DNA of 52,911 bases from Bacillota bacterium (GTDB lineage: Bacteria; Bacillota; Clostridia; Clostridiales; Caloramatoraceae): positions 1 through 52,911 of the forward strand of contig JAEWEN010000111.1 of the NCBI GenBank assembly GCA_023389275.1, written 5' to 3'. This document shows positions 51,558 through 52,911 of this stretch, in pieces; the first letter of the stretch is position 1, and every line of letters begins with the position of its first letter. The position numbers and the translations under genes were made by a program. Below the pieces are notes generated by a model, which ran no database searches, was not told the origin of the DNA, and saw nothing but the letters and a program-made list of their open reading frames with translations.

Positions 51558-51931
51558 AGGAAACCTCCTTTAAAGGATATTATTAAATTATTGAACTGTG
51601 AAATACCTACAGTATACATCCTTATAGTAATAAAAAGTATGAAAGTTACATAAAGTTTTAACACGTCCAATTATATCATATGAATGTAATAAAGAAAAAT
51701 ATAAACACATAGTGTTTATTCACAAAAATTAATATATATTTATGAATTTCATGTGTTTGACAAATACTTATATAATGGATTAAAGTATAAAGTAGATAAT
51801 TAGGCCAATTAGGCTTAAAATAAATTGATTGCATATTATTACCAGGTGATAATTGCAATTTTTATATTGCCTTTTAATAAATTTTAATTATTATTAATAT
51901 AGGTAAGTTAAACATTTTGAAGGAGTGTAAA
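51558..51931. other. 374-base divergent intergenic region
   Basis: This gap separates the minus-strand penicillin-binding protein gene from the + strand glycosyltransferase gene, so it must hold promoters for both. On the + strand I see TTGACA (51757-51762) and TATAAT (51771-51776), but only eight bases apart, so they cannot form one sigma-A promoter. TATAAT may work with a poor -35 near TTTCAT (51747-51752). AATTAGGC occurs twice in tandem near 51799-51814. A terminator-like hairpin lies at 51828-51863. For the minus gene I found no convincing promoter. The short minus ORF at 51676-51858 has no ribosome site and is not called. Confidence 0.6.
51828..51863 (+). terminator. Terminator-like hairpin in the leader of the glycosyltransferase gene
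   Basis: ATTGCA-T-ATTAT-T-AC (51828-51842) pairs with GT-G-ATAAT-TGCAAT (51846-51859) with one bulged T and one wobble; TTTTT ends it. It lies between the candidate -10 at 51771 and the start near 51932, so it might attenuate the gene. Confidence 0.5.
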
Positions 51932-52911
51932 GTGTATATGGATAGTATAATAAGTTTAATCGGTAGCATATTTAAAGTAATTATATATGCTTCATCGATT
52001 ATATCTATTTCCGTACTTATTTATTACTTTGTTATAGCCTTATTTGGCTTTTACAGAAAAGAAGATAAAAAGTATAGTGAAGATAAGGATAAAACTTTTG
52101 CACTTGTTGTAGCAGCTCATAATGAAGAAGTTGTTATTGAACAAATAGTAGAAAGTTTAAAACATTTAGATTACAAAAAAGAACTTTATGATATATTCGT
52201 TATCGCAGACAATTGTACAGACTCTACTGCTGAAATTGCAAGAAATGCAGGGGCTTTAGTATGTGAAAGATTTGATACTAAAAAAAGAGGTAAAGGATAC
52301 GCTCTAGAGTGGATGTTTGATAAAATATTCAAAATGGAGAAAAAGTACGACGCTGTTGTTGTTTTTGATGCAGATAACTTAGCTTCTGAAAACTTTTTAA
52401 GAGCTATGAGTAATAAACTTAATGAAGGTTATAAGGTTGTTCAAGGATATTTAGATAGTAAAAATCCACATGATTCTTGGATAACAGAAGCTTACTCAAT
52501 AGCGTTTTGGAGTAACAATAGAATGTTCCAGTTAGCTAGAAATAATCTTGGACTTTCAAACCAAATAGGTGGAACAGGTTTTTGTATAGATACAGAAACA
52601 TTAAGAGAACTTGGATGGGGTGCTACCTGCTTAACTGAGGACCTTGAATTTACATGTAAGCTTGTAATGAATGGTCACAGAGTAGGGTGGGCTCATGATG
52701 CAGTTATATATGATGAAAAACCATTAACATTAAAACAATCATGGAATCAAAGAAAAAGATGGATGCAAGGCTTTGCTGATGTTGCATCTAGATACTTTAC
52801 TAAACTTTTAAAGAAAGCTTTTAGAGAAAAAAGCTGGAGAGTATTTGACTGTGCACTTTATACAATACAGCCATATATAACAATAATTGCAGGTATAGCT
52901 GTTATTTTTAC
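51932..52911 (+). CDS. Processive family-2 glycosyltransferase (partial, runs off the window)
   Basis: About 326 residues are visible. A hydrophobic segment (about 10-37) comes first. The GT-A domain then shows VVAAHNEEVVIEQIV, VIADNCTDSTAEIA, DAD in VVFDADNLA, TEDLEF with the catalytic Asp, and QRKRW in WNQRKRWMQGF. These are the full signatures of membrane polysaccharide synthases such as those making cellulose, poly-GlcNAc or hyaluronan. A further hydrophobic segment begins at the window end. GTG 51932 is six bases after AGGAG (51921-51925) and is my start; ATG 51938 in the same frame is the alternative. It is distinct from the synthase at 30513. Confidence 0.87.
   Translation, partial: MYMDSIISLIGSIFKVIIYASSIISISVLIYYFVIALFGFYRKEDKKYSEDKDKTFALVVAAHNEEVVIEQIVESLKHLDYKKELYDIFVIADNCTDSTAEIARNAGALVCERFDTKKRGKGYALEWMFDKIFKMEKKYDAVVVFDADNLASENFLRAMSNKLNEGYKVVQGYLDSKNPHDSWITEAYSIAFWSNNRMFQLARNNLGLSNQIGGTGFCIDTETLRELGWGATCLTEDLEFTCKLVMNGHRVGWAHDAVIYDEKPLTLKQSWNQRKRWMQGFADVASRYFTKLLKKAFREKSWRVFDCALYTIQPYITIIAGIAVIF

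Noticed and set aside
51757..51776. TTGACA followed by TATAAT as a sigma-A promoter
   Set aside because: The two hexamers are only eight bases apart, far below the 16-18 that sigma-A needs.
51676..51858. Minus-strand ORF of 60 residues in the divergent intergenic region
   Set aside because: No ribosome site, AT-driven composition (Ile, Tyr, Phe), and it overlaps the terminator-like hairpin.

Overview
The window is AT-rich DNA whose genes are almost all on the + strand with strong AGGAGG-type ribosome sites. It carries forespore genes (spoIIAA-spoIIAB-sigF, spoVAC-AD-AE), a SpoIID-like wall enzyme and a PdaA-like deacetylase. Together these point to an anaerobic endospore-forming Firmicute, most likely Clostridium sensu stricto or a close relative. 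I see no tRNA, rRNA, insertion sequence, prophage or CRISPR array.

Layout. (1) 1-1650: the end of one SpoIID/LytB-type protein and a complete second one with a peptidoglycan-binding domain. (2) 1783-19305: a surface-polysaccharide locus. It encodes a CapD/PglF-type dehydratase, a Wzy-like polymerase, glycosyltransferases, a sugar-modifying set (MocA-type oxidoreductase, hexapeptide acetyltransferase, DegT aminotransferase, nucleotide-sugar 6-dehydrogenase), the initiating phosphoglycosyl transferase, an O-antigen-ligase-like protein, a WecG/TagA transferase and a MurJ-family flippase. A membrane-anchored leucine-rich-repeat protein sits in the middle. (3) 19356-22526: nitroreductase, PepV-type dipeptidase, CapA-type protein. 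(4) 22597-29491: a histidine operon hisZGDCBHF-hisIE with its own promoter and terminator, and without hisA. (5) 29543-33868: four genes that look like a c-di-GMP-gated polysaccharide synthase: a degenerate GGDEF protein that keeps an RxxD I-site, a 38-residue membrane peptide, a BcsA-like family-2 glycosyltransferase and a BcsB-like protein. (6) 33957-35685: EcsC-family and CPBP-protease genes. (7) 35745-40165: a polyamine uptake operon (XRE-cupin regulator, potA, potB, fused potCD) behind a consensus promoter with a palindromic operator. (8) 40163-45317: PdaA-like lipoprotein (minus strand), a solitary DNA adenine methyltransferase resembling CamA, trpS behind a probable attenuator, and an M16 peptidase. 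(9) 45361-49055: the spoIIA operon behind a match to the sigma-H consensus, then a 44-residue peptide gene and the spoVA genes. (10) 49056-51557 (minus): a class A penicillin-binding protein with a Gly/Asn/Ser-rich tail. A divergent family-2 glycosyltransferase runs off the right edge.

How they fit together. Most of the window concerns the cell envelope: one lipid-linked (Wzy-type) polysaccharide, two synthase-type family-2 glycosyltransferases, peptidoglycan synthesis and remodelling, and spore development. Several ORFs begin upstream of the best ribosome site; I moved those starts and say so in each entry. Functions come from motifs and family resemblance read by eye; no database search was run.
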